Shown: positions 16,872-26,371 of the stretch, piece after piece | Position numbering within the stretch: position 1 is the first letter of the stretch | Layout of the letters: every line of letters begins with the position of its first letter | DNA from: Meridianimarinicoccus marinus | GTDB taxonomy: Bacteria; Pseudomonadota; Alphaproteobacteria; Rhodobacterales; Rhodobacteraceae | Assembly (NCBI RefSeq): GCF_040689105.1 | Contig: NZ_JBFBVU010000002.1 | Coordinates: 217,084 to 281,083 of the forward strand | Direction: 5' to 3' | DNA: 64,000 bases | The notes under the pieces: generated by a model | Databases searched by the model: none | What the model was told of the DNA's origin: nothing | The model's input: the letters and a program-made list of their open reading frames with translations, nothing else | Translations under genes and position numbers: made by a program

Positions 16872-17549
16872 TCAGCGCCGCCGCAACGCCGCACGCAGCT
16901 TGGCCCAGCCGCCCGGCACCAGCAGAAAGGACAGGCTGAAGCCGCTGGCAAACCCCGCCACATCGGCCACCCAATCCTTCTGACCACCGAACAGCAGCCC
17001 GAACAGAAGCTGGATCGCCATCAGCAGGCCGATCAGCCGGAACGCCTGCAACTGGTTCTGGCGCAGGAACTTGGCCTGAACCCACATCAGGAAGGTGTAG
17101 CCGCCGATCAGCCCGTAGACGCCGGGATAGCCGCCCACCAGCGGGAAATCCTCGTTCAGCAGCAGACCGTAGGCCAGCGCCCCGCCGATCGACGCGCCGA
17201 AGAAGATGGCAAAGACCGCCACGTTGCCCAAGGCCTCGCCCACCATCTTGCCCATCGCCAGCAGGAAGACGCAGACGAACATTGCGTGGGTGAAGCTGAG
17301 ATGCAGCAGCGGATAGGTGACGAAGCGCACCATCAGGTCGGGCGGAAACTGCAGGTTGACCACCATCCAGTCCAGCGCCTGTCCGAAGAAGGCGTAGTTC
17401 TCGACGGCGCGGGTGCGCAGACCGATGCCGCCGGGGCCGCCCAGCAGACCCCGCTCGGCCAGGGTGAACAGCACTTCGACGCCGAACACGACGGCGGCCA
17501 GCGCGATCACCGCTGCGGGCAAGGGATTGACGGGGCGGGCGGGTTCCAT
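16872..17549 (-). CDS. rhomboid-fold membrane protein lacking catalytic residues
   Basis: 225 residues from the ATG at 17549, with about six transmembrane segments arranged like rhomboid proteases. Where active rhomboids have GxSG this protein has GGYPGVYGLIG (Ser position is Pro); where they have a TM6 His (AHxGG) it reads VADVAGFASG (Asp); and the TM2 HxxxN motif is THAMFV, with His but no Asn. It is therefore predicted to be a pseudoprotease that binds but does not cut membrane partners. The minus-strand stop is 3 bases from the murJ stop and the gene diverges from trpS. Partner unknown. Confidence 0.8.
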   Translation of the reverse strand: MEPARPVNPLPAAVIALAAVVFGVEVLFTLAERGLLGGPGGIGLRTRAVENYAFFGQALDWMVVNLQFPPDLMVRFVTYPLLHLSFTHAMFVCVFLLAMGKMVGEALGNVAVFAIFFGASIGGALAYGLLLNEDFPLVGGYPGVYGLIGGYTFLMWVQAKFLRQNQLQAFRLIGLLMAIQLLFGLLFGGQKDWVADVAGFASGFSLSFLLVPGGWAKLRAALRRR

Positions 17550-17624
17550 GGGTGTTCCTTGATTGACGGCATCCGGCCCCGCAGATAAGCGAGCCGTGCA
17601 CGGAAATCCAGACGGAGAACCCCC

Positions 17625-18680
17625 ATGACGGATGCGGTCCAAACGCAGTCCACCCCGGCCGACGCCCCGAACGCCGCCTTCACCCCGCGGGTCTTTTCGG
17701 GCATCCAGCCGACCAACCACCTGCAACTGGGCAATTACCTGGGCGCGGTAAAGCGCTTTGTCGACATGCAGGACAGCGGCATCGAGACCCTGTATTGCAT
17801 CGTCGATCTGCACGCGATCACGGTCTGGCAAGACCCGGCCGATCTGACCCGCGCGACGCGGGAACTGGCCGCAGGATACCTGGCCAGCGGTCTGGACCCG
17901 AAGAAATCCATCCTGTTCAATCAGGCGCGCGTGCCCGCCCATGCCCAGATGGCCTGGCTGTTCAACTGCGTGGCGCGCATGGGCTGGCTGAACCGGATGA
18001 CCCAGTTCAAGGACAAGGCCGGCAAGAACCGCGAAGCGGCCTCGACCGGGCTCTTTGCCTATCCGAACCTGATGGCCGCCGACATTCTGGTGTATCACGC
18101 CACACAGGTGCCCGTGGGCGAGGACCAGAAGCAGCACCTTGAGCTGACCCGCGACATCGCCATGAAGTTCAACAACGACTATGGCGTCGAATTCTTCCCG
18201 ATCACCGAGCCTGTGATCGAAGGCGCAGCCACGCGGGTGATGAGCCTGCGCGACGGCTCCAAGAAAATGTCGAAATCCGACCCCTCGGACATGAGCCGGA
18301 TCAACCTGACCGACGATGCCGACACCATCGCCAGGAAGATCCGCAAGGCCAAGACCGACCCCGAGCCCCTGCCCGAAAGCGCCGAGGGTCTGGCCGAGCG
18401 TCCCGAGGCCCGCAACCTGGTCAACATCTACGCCGGTCTGGCCGATATATCGGTCGATGCGGTGATGGCTGACCATGGCGGCAAGACGTTTTCCGAGTTC
18501 AAGCCGGCGCTGGCCGAACTGGCCGTCGCCAAGCTGTCGCCGATCACCGGGGAAATGTCCCGGCTGATGCAGGATCCCGCCGAGATCGACCGCATTCTGG
18601 CCGATGGCGCCGCCCGCGCCGACGAGATCGCCAAGCCGATCCTGAAACGCGCCTATGAGATCGTCGGCCTGCTGACCTGA
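17625..18680 (+). CDS. trpS: tryptophanyl-tRNA synthetase
   Basis: Class Ic aminoacyl-tRNA synthetase charging tRNA-Trp. 351 residues. The HIGH-equivalent is FSGIQPTNHLQLGNYLGAV near residue 24, and the KMSKS loop appears exactly as SKKMSKSDPSD. GEDQKQHLELTRDIA and NLVNIYAGLAD are also family-typical. The N-terminal 20 residues before TPRVFSGIQ are a short extension common in roseobacters; an internal start is not available. Alone on the plus strand, divergent from the rhomboid-like gene. Confidence 0.97.
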   Translation: MTDAVQTQSTPADAPNAAFTPRVFSGIQPTNHLQLGNYLGAVKRFVDMQDSGIETLYCIVDLHAITVWQDPADLTRATRELAAGYLASGLDPKKSILFNQARVPAHAQMAWLFNCVARMGWLNRMTQFKDKAGKNREAASTGLFAYPNLMAADILVYHATQVPVGEDQKQHLELTRDIAMKFNNDYGVEFFPITEPVIEGAATRVMSLRDGSKKMSKSDPSDMSRINLTDDADTIARKIRKAKTDPEPLPESAEGLAERPEARNLVNIYAGLADISVDAVMADHGGKTFSEFKPALAELAVAKLSPITGEMSRLMQDPAEIDRILADGAARADEIAKPILKRAYEIVGLLT

Positions 18681-18722
18681 CCCGGCCTTGCGCGTCCCCG
18701 CACAGGGGGCGCGCGGGACCGT

Positions 18723-18732
18723 ATGTATACAT
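18723..18732. promoter_or_regulatory. perfect 10-bp palindrome ATGTATACAT upstream of VOC gene
   Basis: Sits 47 bases before the VOC protein start in otherwise GC-rich DNA. It could be a small operator (GntR-like proteins often use TGTATACA cores) or contribute a -10-like TATACA element. No second copy was seen nearby. Confidence 0.3.
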
Positions 18733-18778
18733 GCCCCCCGCACCCGGCCTAGGCTGTCTGCCAACCAAGGAGACCGCC

Positions 18779-19258
18779 ATGACCTCTGCCCCACTTGCCA
18801 CGCCAGGCATCGGCCACGTGCATTTGAAAGTCGCCGATCTGGATCGCGCGCTGCGCTTCTACACCGATCTTCTGGGGCTGGAGGTTCAAGCCACCGACGG
18901 GCGCGCGGTCGCGTTCCTGTCGTGGGGCGGCTATCACCACCATATTGCCCTGAACACATGGCACAGCGCCGGCGGCACGCCGGCACCTGTCCGACACACC
19001 GGCCTGTTCCACGTGGCCTTCCTGTATCCCACACGCGCCGAACTGGCCCGCGCCGTGCGGCGCATGGTCGAGGCCGGCGTGCCGCTGGACGGGGCCTCGG
19101 ACCATGGTGTCAGCGAGGCGGTCTATCTCAGCGATCCTGATGGCAACGGGATCGAGCTTTACTGGGACCGTCCCCGCGCCGACTGGCCGCGCGATGCCAA
19201 CGGTCAGCTTGCCATGTACACCCGGCGTCTCGATCTGGATGACCTGCTGTCGGAATAG
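18779..19258 (+). CDS. VOC family protein (glyoxalase / extradiol dioxygenase fold, CatE-like)
   Basis: 159 residues from the ATG at 18779, preceded by AAGGAGA. Two paired beta-alpha-beta modules form a vicinal-oxygen-chelate domain. Likely metal ligands are His in GIGHVHLKVADLDRAL, His in YHHHIALNTW and Glu in DGNGIELYWDRP. The last motif is typical of the CatE/catechol-2,3-dioxygenase branch, but substrates in this superfamily cannot be predicted from sequence. Monocistronic between trpS and the stress protein gene. Confidence 0.88.
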   Translation: MTSAPLATPGIGHVHLKVADLDRALRFYTDLLGLEVQATDGRAVAFLSWGGYHHHIALNTWHSAGGTPAPVRHTGLFHVAFLYPTRAELARAVRRMVEAGVPLDGASDHGVSEAVYLSDPDGNGIELYWDRPRADWPRDANGQLAMYTRRLDLDDLLSE

Positions 19259-19333
19259 GTCAAAAAAAGCCCACAGTCCCTTGCCTTGGCGCGTGCAAAC
19301 GGCATCATGGCCGCCGGAAACAGGGGATCAGTC

Positions 19334-19789
19334 ATGCGTACCTTTCTCGTCGTGCTCGACGACAGCCAGGAATGTCTCAACGCCATGCGCTTTGCCGCCA
19401 TGCGCGCCGCCAACACCGGTGGCGGGGTCGAGATCCTGTCGGTAATCCCTCCGGACGAGTTCAACCACTGGGTCGGGGTCGGCGACATCATGCGCGAAGA
19501 GGCCCGCGAACGGATCACCGCCCATTTCGAGGTTTTCGCCAAATGGATGCGCGACAAGCAGGGCGTCGATCCGACTCTGGTGATCCGCGAAGGCGATCTG
19601 TTCAAGGAAGTCCTGGCCCAGATCCGCGACAACCCGGAAATCGGCGTGCTGGTGCTGGGCGCGGGTACCGAGAAAAGCGGCCCCGGCCCGCTGGTGTCGC
19701 AAATGACCAAATACGCCGCGCAGGTTCCGATTCCCTTCACCGTGGTGCCGGGCAACATGTCAAAAGAACAGCTGGAAAGCGTGACCTGA
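19334..19789 (+). CDS. universal stress protein (UspA family)
   Basis: 151 residues from the ATG at 19334 (MRTFLVVLDDSQECLNAMRF). The C-terminal VLVLGAGTEKSGPGPLVSQM resembles the nucleotide-binding loop of ATP-type UspA proteins (G-x2-G-x9-G-S/T), followed by the beta strand PIPFTVVPG. A longer frame begins at 19286 but its extra residues are not conserved in style. Usually induced by starvation or oxygen limitation; no regulator can be read from the sequence. Confidence 0.88.
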   Translation: MRTFLVVLDDSQECLNAMRFAAMRAANTGGGVEILSVIPPDEFNHWVGVGDIMREEARERITAHFEVFAKWMRDKQGVDPTLVIREGDLFKEVLAQIRDNPEIGVLVLGAGTEKSGPGPLVSQMTKYAAQVPIPFTVVPGNMSKEQLESVT

Positions 19790-19794
19790 GCCCA

Positions 19795-19813
19795 GTTTGG
19801 AATCATTCCAAAC
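19795..19813. promoter_or_regulatory. Irr box / iron control element upstream of nfuA
   Basis: GTTTGGAATCATTCCAAAC is a perfect 9-bp inverted repeat around one central base. It matches the alphaproteobacterial ICE/Irr motif (TTTRGAA-N3-TTCYAAA as I recall it). It lies between the universal stress protein gene and nfuA, one base upstream of a TTGACT -35-like hexamer, so iron/haem-responsive control of the Fe-S carrier by Irr is expected. Confidence 0.7.
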
Positions 19814-19814
19814 A

Positions 19815-19843
19815 TTGACTTCGCACGCGTCAAACCTCATATC
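19815..19843 (+). promoter_or_regulatory. candidate sigma-70 promoter of nfuA
   Basis: TTGACT (19815-19820), a 17-base spacer, then CATATC (19838-19843), a weak -10. It ends 21 bases before the nfuA ATG. The close fit behind the Irr box supports it more than the -10 does. Confidence 0.4.
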
Positions 19844-19864
19844 AGGCGCAACGGAGGCGCTGCC

Positions 19865-20425
19865 ATGTTCATTCAAACCGAATCCACCCCGAATCCCGCG
19901 ACCCTGAAATTCCTGCCCGGCATGACGGTTCTGGAAAGCGGCACCGCCGATTTCCCCGAGGCCGACAGCGCCGCGAAATCGCCGCTGGCGCGCCGTATCT
20001 TCGCGGTCGACGGCGTCACGGCGGTGTTCCTGGGCACCGATTTCGTCACCGTCACCAAGAAGGACGGCACCGAATGGGACCACCTGAAGCCCGCTGTTCT
20101 GGGCGCGGTGATGGAGCATTTCCAATCCGGCGATGCGACGCTGGACGGGGCTGCCGAGAACGCCGGCCATGCCGCGCATGACGGGCCGGATTCGGAAATC
20201 GTCGGCCAGATCAAGGAATTGCTGGACACCCGCGTGCGGCCCGCCGTGGCGCAGGATGGCGGCGACATCACCTTCCACGGCTTCGATCGCGGCGTGGTCT
20301 ACCTGCACATGCAGGGCGCTTGCGCCGGGTGCCCCTCGTCCACCCTGACGCTTAAAATGGGTATCGAGAACCTGCTGCGCCACTATATCCCCGAAGTGGT
20401 GGAAGTGCGCCCCGTCGCCGTCTGA
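19865..20425 (+). CDS. nfuA: NifU/NfuA family Fe-S cluster carrier protein
   Basis: 186 residues with two domains: an N-terminal Nfu-N domain starting MFIQTESTPNPATLKFLPG, typical of alphaproteobacterial and mitochondrial NFU1-like proteins, and a C-terminal NifU domain with the cluster-binding CxxC as GACAGCPSSTLTLKMGIENL. It receives a [4Fe-4S] cluster and delivers it to targets such as lipoyl synthase and aconitase. The Irr-type box upstream suggests iron-dependent transcription. Four bases after its stop comes tsaB. Confidence 0.95.
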   Translation: MFIQTESTPNPATLKFLPGMTVLESGTADFPEADSAAKSPLARRIFAVDGVTAVFLGTDFVTVTKKDGTEWDHLKPAVLGAVMEHFQSGDATLDGAAENAGHAAHDGPDSEIVGQIKELLDTRVRPAVAQDGGDITFHGFDRGVVYLHMQGACAGCPSSTLTLKMGIENLLRHYIPEVVEVRPVAV

Positions 20426-20429
20426 GCCG

Positions 20430-21083
20430 ATGCGCGACAACGGGCCGATCCTGGCCTTCGATACCTCCGGTCCCTTTTGCGCCGCCGCCCTGCTTCGGGG
20501 CGGCGAGGTGCTTTGGCAGGGCGATTGGCAGGGCGCACGCGGACAGGCCGAACAACTTTTTCCCCTGCTTGAGGACGGATTGGCCCAAACCGGGCTGACA
20601 TGGGCCGACCTGACACGTCTGGGGGTCGGCGTCGGTCCCGGCAATTTCACCGGCATCCGCATCGCGGTTTCGGCCGCGCGCGGTCTGGCCCTGTCGCTGG
20701 GCATTCCGGCCATTGGCGTCAGCCGCCTGGAAGCGCAGGTGCTGGACGCCCCCCGCCCGGCGGTCTCGCTGGTCGCGGCCCCGCGCGGCAGCGCCTATGT
20801 GCAGGTGTTTTCGGCGGACAGCCCCCGCCCCCCGGCCCTGCACACCGCCGCAGACCTGCTGGCGCTGAAGCTTCCCGAAAACGCCCCGCTGCTGGGCGTC
20901 GATCCTACGGCGCAGGCCGAAAGCCTGAACAGGCCCATCATCGCCCCACGGATTCCGCTGGCGGTAGCCATCGCGCGCATCGCCGCCCAAGCACCTGCCG
21001 ACAGCCCGCGCCCGGCGCCGCTGTACTTGCGCGCCGCCGATGCGGCCCCGGCCAGCGATCCGCCGCCGAAAATCCTTTCATGA
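20430..21083 (+). CDS. tsaB: tRNA threonylcarbamoyladenosine biosynthesis protein TsaB
   Basis: Partner of TsaD and TsaE in making t6A37 on ANN-decoding tRNAs. 217 residues; the ASKHA-fold N-terminus PILAFDTSGPFCAAALL and the loop GVGVGPGNFTGIRIAVSAARGLALSLGIP are diagnostic. Overlaps rimI by ATGA, the frequent tsaB-rimI arrangement, which supports both assignments. Confidence 0.94.
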   Translation: MRDNGPILAFDTSGPFCAAALLRGGEVLWQGDWQGARGQAEQLFPLLEDGLAQTGLTWADLTRLGVGVGPGNFTGIRIAVSAARGLALSLGIPAIGVSRLEAQVLDAPRPAVSLVAAPRGSAYVQVFSADSPRPPALHTAADLLALKLPENAPLLGVDPTAQAESLNRPIIAPRIPLAVAIARIAAQAPADSPRPAPLYLRAADAAPASDPPPKILS

Positions 21084-21493
21084 CGCCGTCCACGCTGGCG
21101 GCGCTGCATGCAGCCTGTTTCACCACACCCCGCCCCTGGCAGGCGACCGAGTTCGCCGATCTGCTGACTCAGCCCGTGGTGTTTCTGGAATCGCACCCGT
21201 CGGGCTTCGCCCTGGGCCGCGTGATCGCGGATGAGGCCGAGCTTCTGACCCTTGCCGTCGATCCGGCCCACCGACGGGCAGGCATCGGGCAGGCCTTGAT
21301 GGCGCGCTTCCTCGATACGGCATGTCAGCGCGGCGCAGCGCAGGCCTTTCTTGAGGTCGCGGCGAACAACGCCCCGGCACTGGCCCTATATGACCGCTGC
21401 GGCTTTGCCCGCGCGGGCCTGCGCCGCCGGTACTATTCCGCCCCTGACGGTCAGAAGATCGACGGGGTAGTGATGACCCGGCCCATCGCCTAG
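21080..21493 (+). CDS. rimI: GNAT acetyltransferase, RimI family (ribosomal protein S18 alanine N-acetyltransferase)
   Basis: 137 residues from the ATG at 21080 that overlaps the tsaB stop. The acetyl-CoA-binding motif A is LLTLAVDPAHRRAGIGQALMARFL and motif B is AFLEVAANNAPALALYDRCGFARAGLRRRYY, the latter characteristic of RimI. It would acetylate the N-terminal residue of S18 or a related protein. Protein-N-acetyltransferase activity is firmer than the exact target. Confidence 0.9.
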   Translation: MTPSTLAALHAACFTTPRPWQATEFADLLTQPVVFLESHPSGFALGRVIADEAELLTLAVDPAHRRAGIGQALMARFLDTACQRGAAQAFLEVAANNAPALALYDRCGFARAGLRRRYYSAPDGQKIDGVVMTRPIA

Positions 21494-21565
21494 GCAATCG
21501 TACCGCCCGCACGCCGCTGCCCTGGCGTTTCGGGCGGCAACCGCTTGGCAAACCGCAGAAACCTG

Positions 21566-21625
21566 TTGACCCCCTTCCCCTGCTGCGGCCTACTTCTGGC
21601 AAGACCGCGCCGCAACAAGGCGCGG
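21566..21625 (+). promoter_or_regulatory. candidate promoter and hairpin leader of the nucleoside ABC operon
   Basis: TTGACC at 21566-21571 could be a -35 with a weak CCTACT-like -10 near 21589. Downstream, CCGCGCC (21605-21611) pairs perfectly with GGCGCGG (21619-21625) around a 7-base loop, and GCCG/CGGC at 21629-21643 can form a second stem. No purine-riboswitch core is recognisable. Confidence 0.35.
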
Positions 21626-21669
21626 CGTGCCGTTTTGCGCGGCAGAAGTCCAATAGTTGGGAGACTGCA

Positions 21670-22665
<996 letters not shown>

Positions 22666-22671
22666 TCGCAG

Positions 22672-24249
22672 ATGACCGTTCAGACACAGACCGGGGGGCG
22701 GCCTGACATGGCCGCCCCTTCCGCTGCCCCGGCCATCGAGCTGCGCGGCATCTCGAAAGCCTTCGGCCCGGTACAGGCCAACAAGGACATCGCGATCCGG
22801 GTCGAACGCGGCACGATCCACGGCATTATCGGCGAAAACGGCGCCGGAAAATCGACGCTGATGTCGATCCTCTATGGCTTCTACAAGGCCGACGCTGGCG
22901 AGATCTTCATCGGCGGACAGAAAACCGAGATCCCCGACAGCCAGGCCGCCATTCGCGCCGGCATCGGGATGGTCTTCCAGCACTTCAAGCTGGTCGAAAA
23001 TTTCACCGTGCTGGAAAACGTGGTGCTGGGGGCCGAAGAAGGCGCCTTCCTGCGCCCCTCGCTGGCCAAGGCCCGCACCTTGCTGACGGACCTGTCGCGC
23101 GAATACGCGCTGGACGTGGACCCCGATGCCCTGATCGAAAACCTGAGCGTCGGCCACCAGCAGCGGGTCGAGATCCTCAAGGCCCTGTACCGCAAGGCCG
23201 ATATCCTGATTCTGGACGAGCCCACCGGCGTGCTGACGCCCTCCGAGGCCGACCACCTGTTCCGCATCCTTCACGGGCTGCGCGACGAGGGCAAGACCAT
23301 CATCCTGATCACCCACAAGCTGCGCGAGATCATGGAGATCACCGACACCGTCAGCGTCATGCGGCGCGGCGAGATGACGGCCACGGTCAAGACCGCCGAA
23401 ACCTCGCCCACCGAACTGGCCGAGCTGATGGTGGGCCGCAAGGTGCTGCTGCGCGTCGACAAGACCCCGGCCAAGCCAGGCGCCACGGTGCTGGATGTCT
23501 CTGACCTGCGGGTCACCGACGACAAGGGGGTCGAGCGTCTGAAAGGCGTGTCGCTGAACGTCCGGGCGGGGGAAATCCTTGGCATCGCCGGGGTGGCCGG
23601 CAATGGCCAGTCGGAACTGTTGCAGGTGCTGGGCGGCATCGCGGATGCCACGGGAACGATCACGCTGAACGGCAAGCCGCTGAAGCTGTCGGGCAAGGAC
23701 AGCGACGGGCGCGCCCGCCGCGCTGTGGGCATCACCCATGTGCCGGAGGATCGTCACAAGCTGGGCCTGATCCTTGATTTCGCGGCGTGGGAGAACACCG
23801 GCTTCGGCTACCAGCATCGCCCCGAATACAGCCACAGCGGCATCATGGACAACGCCGCCCTGCGCGCCGACACCGATGGCAAGATGGAACGCTTCGATGT
23901 GCGCCCGCCGCACAACTGGCTGGCGGCAAAAAGCTTTTCCGGCGGCAATCAGCAGAAACTGGTGCTGGCCCGCGAGATGGAACAGAACCCGGAGCTGCTG
24001 CTGGTAGGCCAGCCGACCCGCGGCGTCGACATCGGCGCCATCGAGTTCATCCACCAGCGCCTGATCCAGTTGCGCGACGAGGGCAAGGCGATCCTGCTGG
24101 TCTCGGTCGAGCTGGAAGAGATCCTGTCCCTGTCGGACCGGATCGCGGTGATGTTCGACGGCCGCATCATGGGCGAACGCCTGCCCGGCGACACCGACGA
24201 GACCGAACTGGGCATGTTGATGGCCGGTATGGACGGAAAGGCGGGTTGA
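22672..24249 (+). CDS. nucleoside ABC transporter ATP-binding protein (tandem ABC)
   Basis: 525 residues containing two ABC domains. The first has Walker A IIGENGAGKSTLMSILYG, signature LSVGHQQRVEILKALYRKA and Walker B ILILDEPTGVLTP. The second has the degenerate Walker A GIAGVAGNGQSELLQVLGG and signature FSGGNQQKLVLAREM, the usual asymmetry of sugar/nucleoside (CUT2-like) ATPases. Six bases after the binding protein gene and one base before the permease gene; powers uptake at the inner membrane. Confidence 0.94.
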   Translation: MTVQTQTGGRPDMAAPSAAPAIELRGISKAFGPVQANKDIAIRVERGTIHGIIGENGAGKSTLMSILYGFYKADAGEIFIGGQKTEIPDSQAAIRAGIGMVFQHFKLVENFTVLENVVLGAEEGAFLRPSLAKARTLLTDLSREYALDVDPDALIENLSVGHQQRVEILKALYRKADILILDEPTGVLTPSEADHLFRILHGLRDEGKTIILITHKLREIMEITDTVSVMRRGEMTATVKTAETSPTELAELMVGRKVLLRVDKTPAKPGATVLDVSDLRVTDDKGVERLKGVSLNVRAGEILGIAGVAGNGQSELLQVLGGIADATGTITLNGKPLKLSGKDSDGRARRAVGITHVPEDRHKLGLILDFAAWENTGFGYQHRPEYSHSGIMDNAALRADTDGKMERFDVRPPHNWLAAKSFSGGNQQKLVLAREMEQNPELLLVGQPTRGVDIGAIEFIHQRLIQLRDEGKAILLVSVELEEILSLSDRIAVMFDGRIMGERLPGDTDETELGMLMAGMDGKAG

Positions 24250-24250
24250 G

Positions 24251-25342
24251 ATGAACAAGATGCCGAAATGGGCCGATGTCGCCCTGATCCCGGTCATCAA
24301 CCTGATCCTTGCGCTGGCGGTCTCGGCGCTGGTGATCGCCTATATCGGCGAGAACCCGGTGCAAGCGATGAAGATCATGATCAACGGCGCCATCGGCTCG
24401 GCTTATGGCTGGGGCTATACGCTGTACTATGCGACCAACTTCATCTTCACCGGTCTGGCGGTGGCGGTGGCCTTCCATGCCCGGCTGTTCAACATCGGCG
24501 GCGAGGGGCAGGCCCTGCTGGGCGGGCTGGGCGTGGCGCTGGTCTGTCTGGCGGTGCCCTGGCCGCATTGGACGCTGGCGCTGCCGGCCTCGGTGATCGG
24601 CGGGGCGCTGTTTGGCGCCGCTTGGGCCGCGATCCCGGCCTATCTGCAGGCCAAGCGCGGCAGCCATATCGTCATCACCACGATCATGTTCAACTTCATT
24701 GCCTCGGCGCTGCTGGTCTACCTTCTGGTCAACGTGCTGAAGGTTCCCGGATCCATGGCCCCCGAAACCCCGCGCTTCCCCGAAGGCGCGCGGCTGCCCA
24801 CGGCCTATGATTTCGGCGCCTGGCTGGGCTTCACCCGCTCGGCCCCGCTGAACGTGGCCTTTTTCGTCGCGCTGGCCTGCTGCGCCGGGGTCTGGTTCCT
24901 GATCTGGCGCACCCGTCTGGGATACGAGATCCGCGCCTTTGGCCAATCCGAACCCGCTGCCGTCTATGCCGGCATCCCGCCGGTGAAGATCACCGTGATC
25001 GCCATGCTGATCTCGGGCGGACTGGCCGGTCTGATGGCGGTGAACGCCGTGCAGGGCGAGGCCGAGCGACTGATCATCGACAGCGTTCAGGGCGCGGGCT
25101 TTGTCGGCATCGCCGTGGCGCTGATGGGGCGGTCGCACCCCCTGGGCGTGCTGATCGCGGCACTTCTGTTCGGCGCGCTGTATCAGGGCGGCGCCGAGCT
25201 GGAATTCGAGATCCCGGCCATCAGCCGCGAAATGATCGTGGTGATCCAGGCGCTGGTGATCCTGTTTACCGGTGCGCTTGACAACATGGTGCGGGCCCCC
25301 GTGGCACGGCTGTTCTCGGGCTTCGGAAAAGGAGCTGCATGA
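24251..25342 (+). CDS. nucleoside ABC transporter permease 1
   Basis: 363 residues, about nine hydrophobic segments, branched-chain-amino-acid/ribose-type permease fold (BPD_transp_2). Recognisable pieces are FNIGGEGQALLGGLG near residue 80 and YEIRAFGQSEPAAVYAGIP, the cytoplasmic loop that contacts the ATPase, plus FVGIAVALMGRSHPLGVL. Corresponds to YufP/NupP of the BMP-type importer. Overlaps the second permease by four bases. Confidence 0.92.
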   Translation: MNKMPKWADVALIPVINLILALAVSALVIAYIGENPVQAMKIMINGAIGSAYGWGYTLYYATNFIFTGLAVAVAFHARLFNIGGEGQALLGGLGVALVCLAVPWPHWTLALPASVIGGALFGAAWAAIPAYLQAKRGSHIVITTIMFNFIASALLVYLLVNVLKVPGSMAPETPRFPEGARLPTAYDFGAWLGFTRSAPLNVAFFVALACCAGVWFLIWRTRLGYEIRAFGQSEPAAVYAGIPPVKITVIAMLISGGLAGLMAVNAVQGEAERLIIDSVQGAGFVGIAVALMGRSHPLGVLIAALLFGALYQGGAELEFEIPAISREMIVVIQALVILFTGALDNMVRAPVARLFSGFGKGAA

Positions 25343-26307
25343 TGGATCTGAACACGGTTCTTCAGCTTCTGGATTCCAGCCTGCGCCTGGCCACGCCGCT
25401 GCTGTTTGCCTGCCTTGCAGGGCTGTTTTCCGAACGCGCGGGCATTTTCGACATCGGTCTTGAGGGCAAGATGCTGGCCGCTGCCTTCTTCTCGGCGGCG
25501 GCGGCGGCGGTGTCGGGCTCGGCCTGGGTCGGGCTGGCGGCGGGCTGTGCCGCGTCATTGTCGCTGGCGGCCCTGCACGGGGTCGCCTCGATCACCTTCC
25601 GGGGCAACCAGTTGATCTCGGGCGTGGCAATCAACTTTCTCGCCGCCGGGCTGACGGTGCTGATCGGGCAGAACTGGTTCAAGCTGGGCGGGCGCACCCC
25701 GCCCCTGCAAGGCGACGCCCGGTTCCAGAACATCGATTTGCCGCTGGCCAGCACACTTGAATCGGTGCCGCTCCTTGGCCCGCTCTATTCCCAGGTGCTG
25801 TCGGGGCATTCGATCCTTGTTTATGTTGGGCTCCTGTCGGTGGTGGGCAGCTGGTACGTGCTGTTCCGCACCCGTTTCGGCCTGCGCCTGCGCGCGGTGG
25901 GTGAAAACCCCGGCGCTGTGGATACCGCGGGCGTCTCGGTCGTCGGGCTGCGCTATGCGGCGGTGCTGATCTGCGGGCTGCTGTGCGGGCTGGCGGGGGC
26001 CTATCTGGCCACCGGCCTGTCGGCGGGCTTCGTCAAGGACATGAGCGCGGGCCGCGGCTTTATCGCGCTGGCGGCCCTGATCTTCGCCAAGTGGCGGCCC
26101 TGGTCGGCCCTAGGCGCCTGCCTGCTGTTCGGCCTGCTGGAGGCCCTGGGCAACCGCTTCCAGACCGTGGAACTGGCCGGCGTCACTCTGCCCACGCAAC
26201 TGATGCAGGCGCTGCCCTATATCCTGACGGTGGTGATTCTGGCGGGCTTTGTCGGCAAGGCCATTCCGCCCCGCGCCGGCGGCGAACCCTACGTCAAGGA
26301 ACGCTGA
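25339..26307 (+). CDS. nucleoside ABC transporter permease 2
   Basis: 322 residues, about eight to nine transmembrane segments. FDIGLEGKMLAAAFFSAAAA and LRLRAVGENPGAVDTAGVSV are the membrane-entry and coupling-loop motifs of YufQ/NupQ permeases, and GRGFIALAALIFAKWRPWSALGACLLFG is the usual C-terminal signature. It starts with ATGATG over the permease 1 stop. Last gene of the importer operon; a hairpin follows nine bases after the stop. Confidence 0.92.
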   Translation: MMDLNTVLQLLDSSLRLATPLLFACLAGLFSERAGIFDIGLEGKMLAAAFFSAAAAAVSGSAWVGLAAGCAASLSLAALHGVASITFRGNQLISGVAINFLAAGLTVLIGQNWFKLGGRTPPLQGDARFQNIDLPLASTLESVPLLGPLYSQVLSGHSILVYVGLLSVVGSWYVLFRTRFGLRLRAVGENPGAVDTAGVSVVGLRYAAVLICGLLCGLAGAYLATGLSAGFVKDMSAGRGFIALAALIFAKWRPWSALGACLLFGLLEALGNRFQTVELAGVTLPTQLMQALPYILTVVILAGFVGKAIPPRAGGEPYVKER

Positions 26308-26315
26308 CCCCGTCG

Positions 26316-26354
26316 CACGGCGCACAAACTTGCGCCGTGGGGGACAGGTTTTTT
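26316..26354 (+). terminator. hairpin terminator after the nucleoside ABC operon
   Basis: CACGGCGCA (26316-26324) pairs with TGCGCCGTG (26331-26339) around a six-base loop. A six-T run follows at 26349-26354, slightly far from the stem for a classic intrinsic terminator. Confidence 0.55.
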
Positions 26355-26371
26355 CAGAAACTGCAAGAAAG

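Noticed and set aside
21494..21669. Purine riboswitch before the nucleoside importer
   Set aside because: The conserved purine-riboswitch loop and junction sequences are absent; only generic hairpins are seen.
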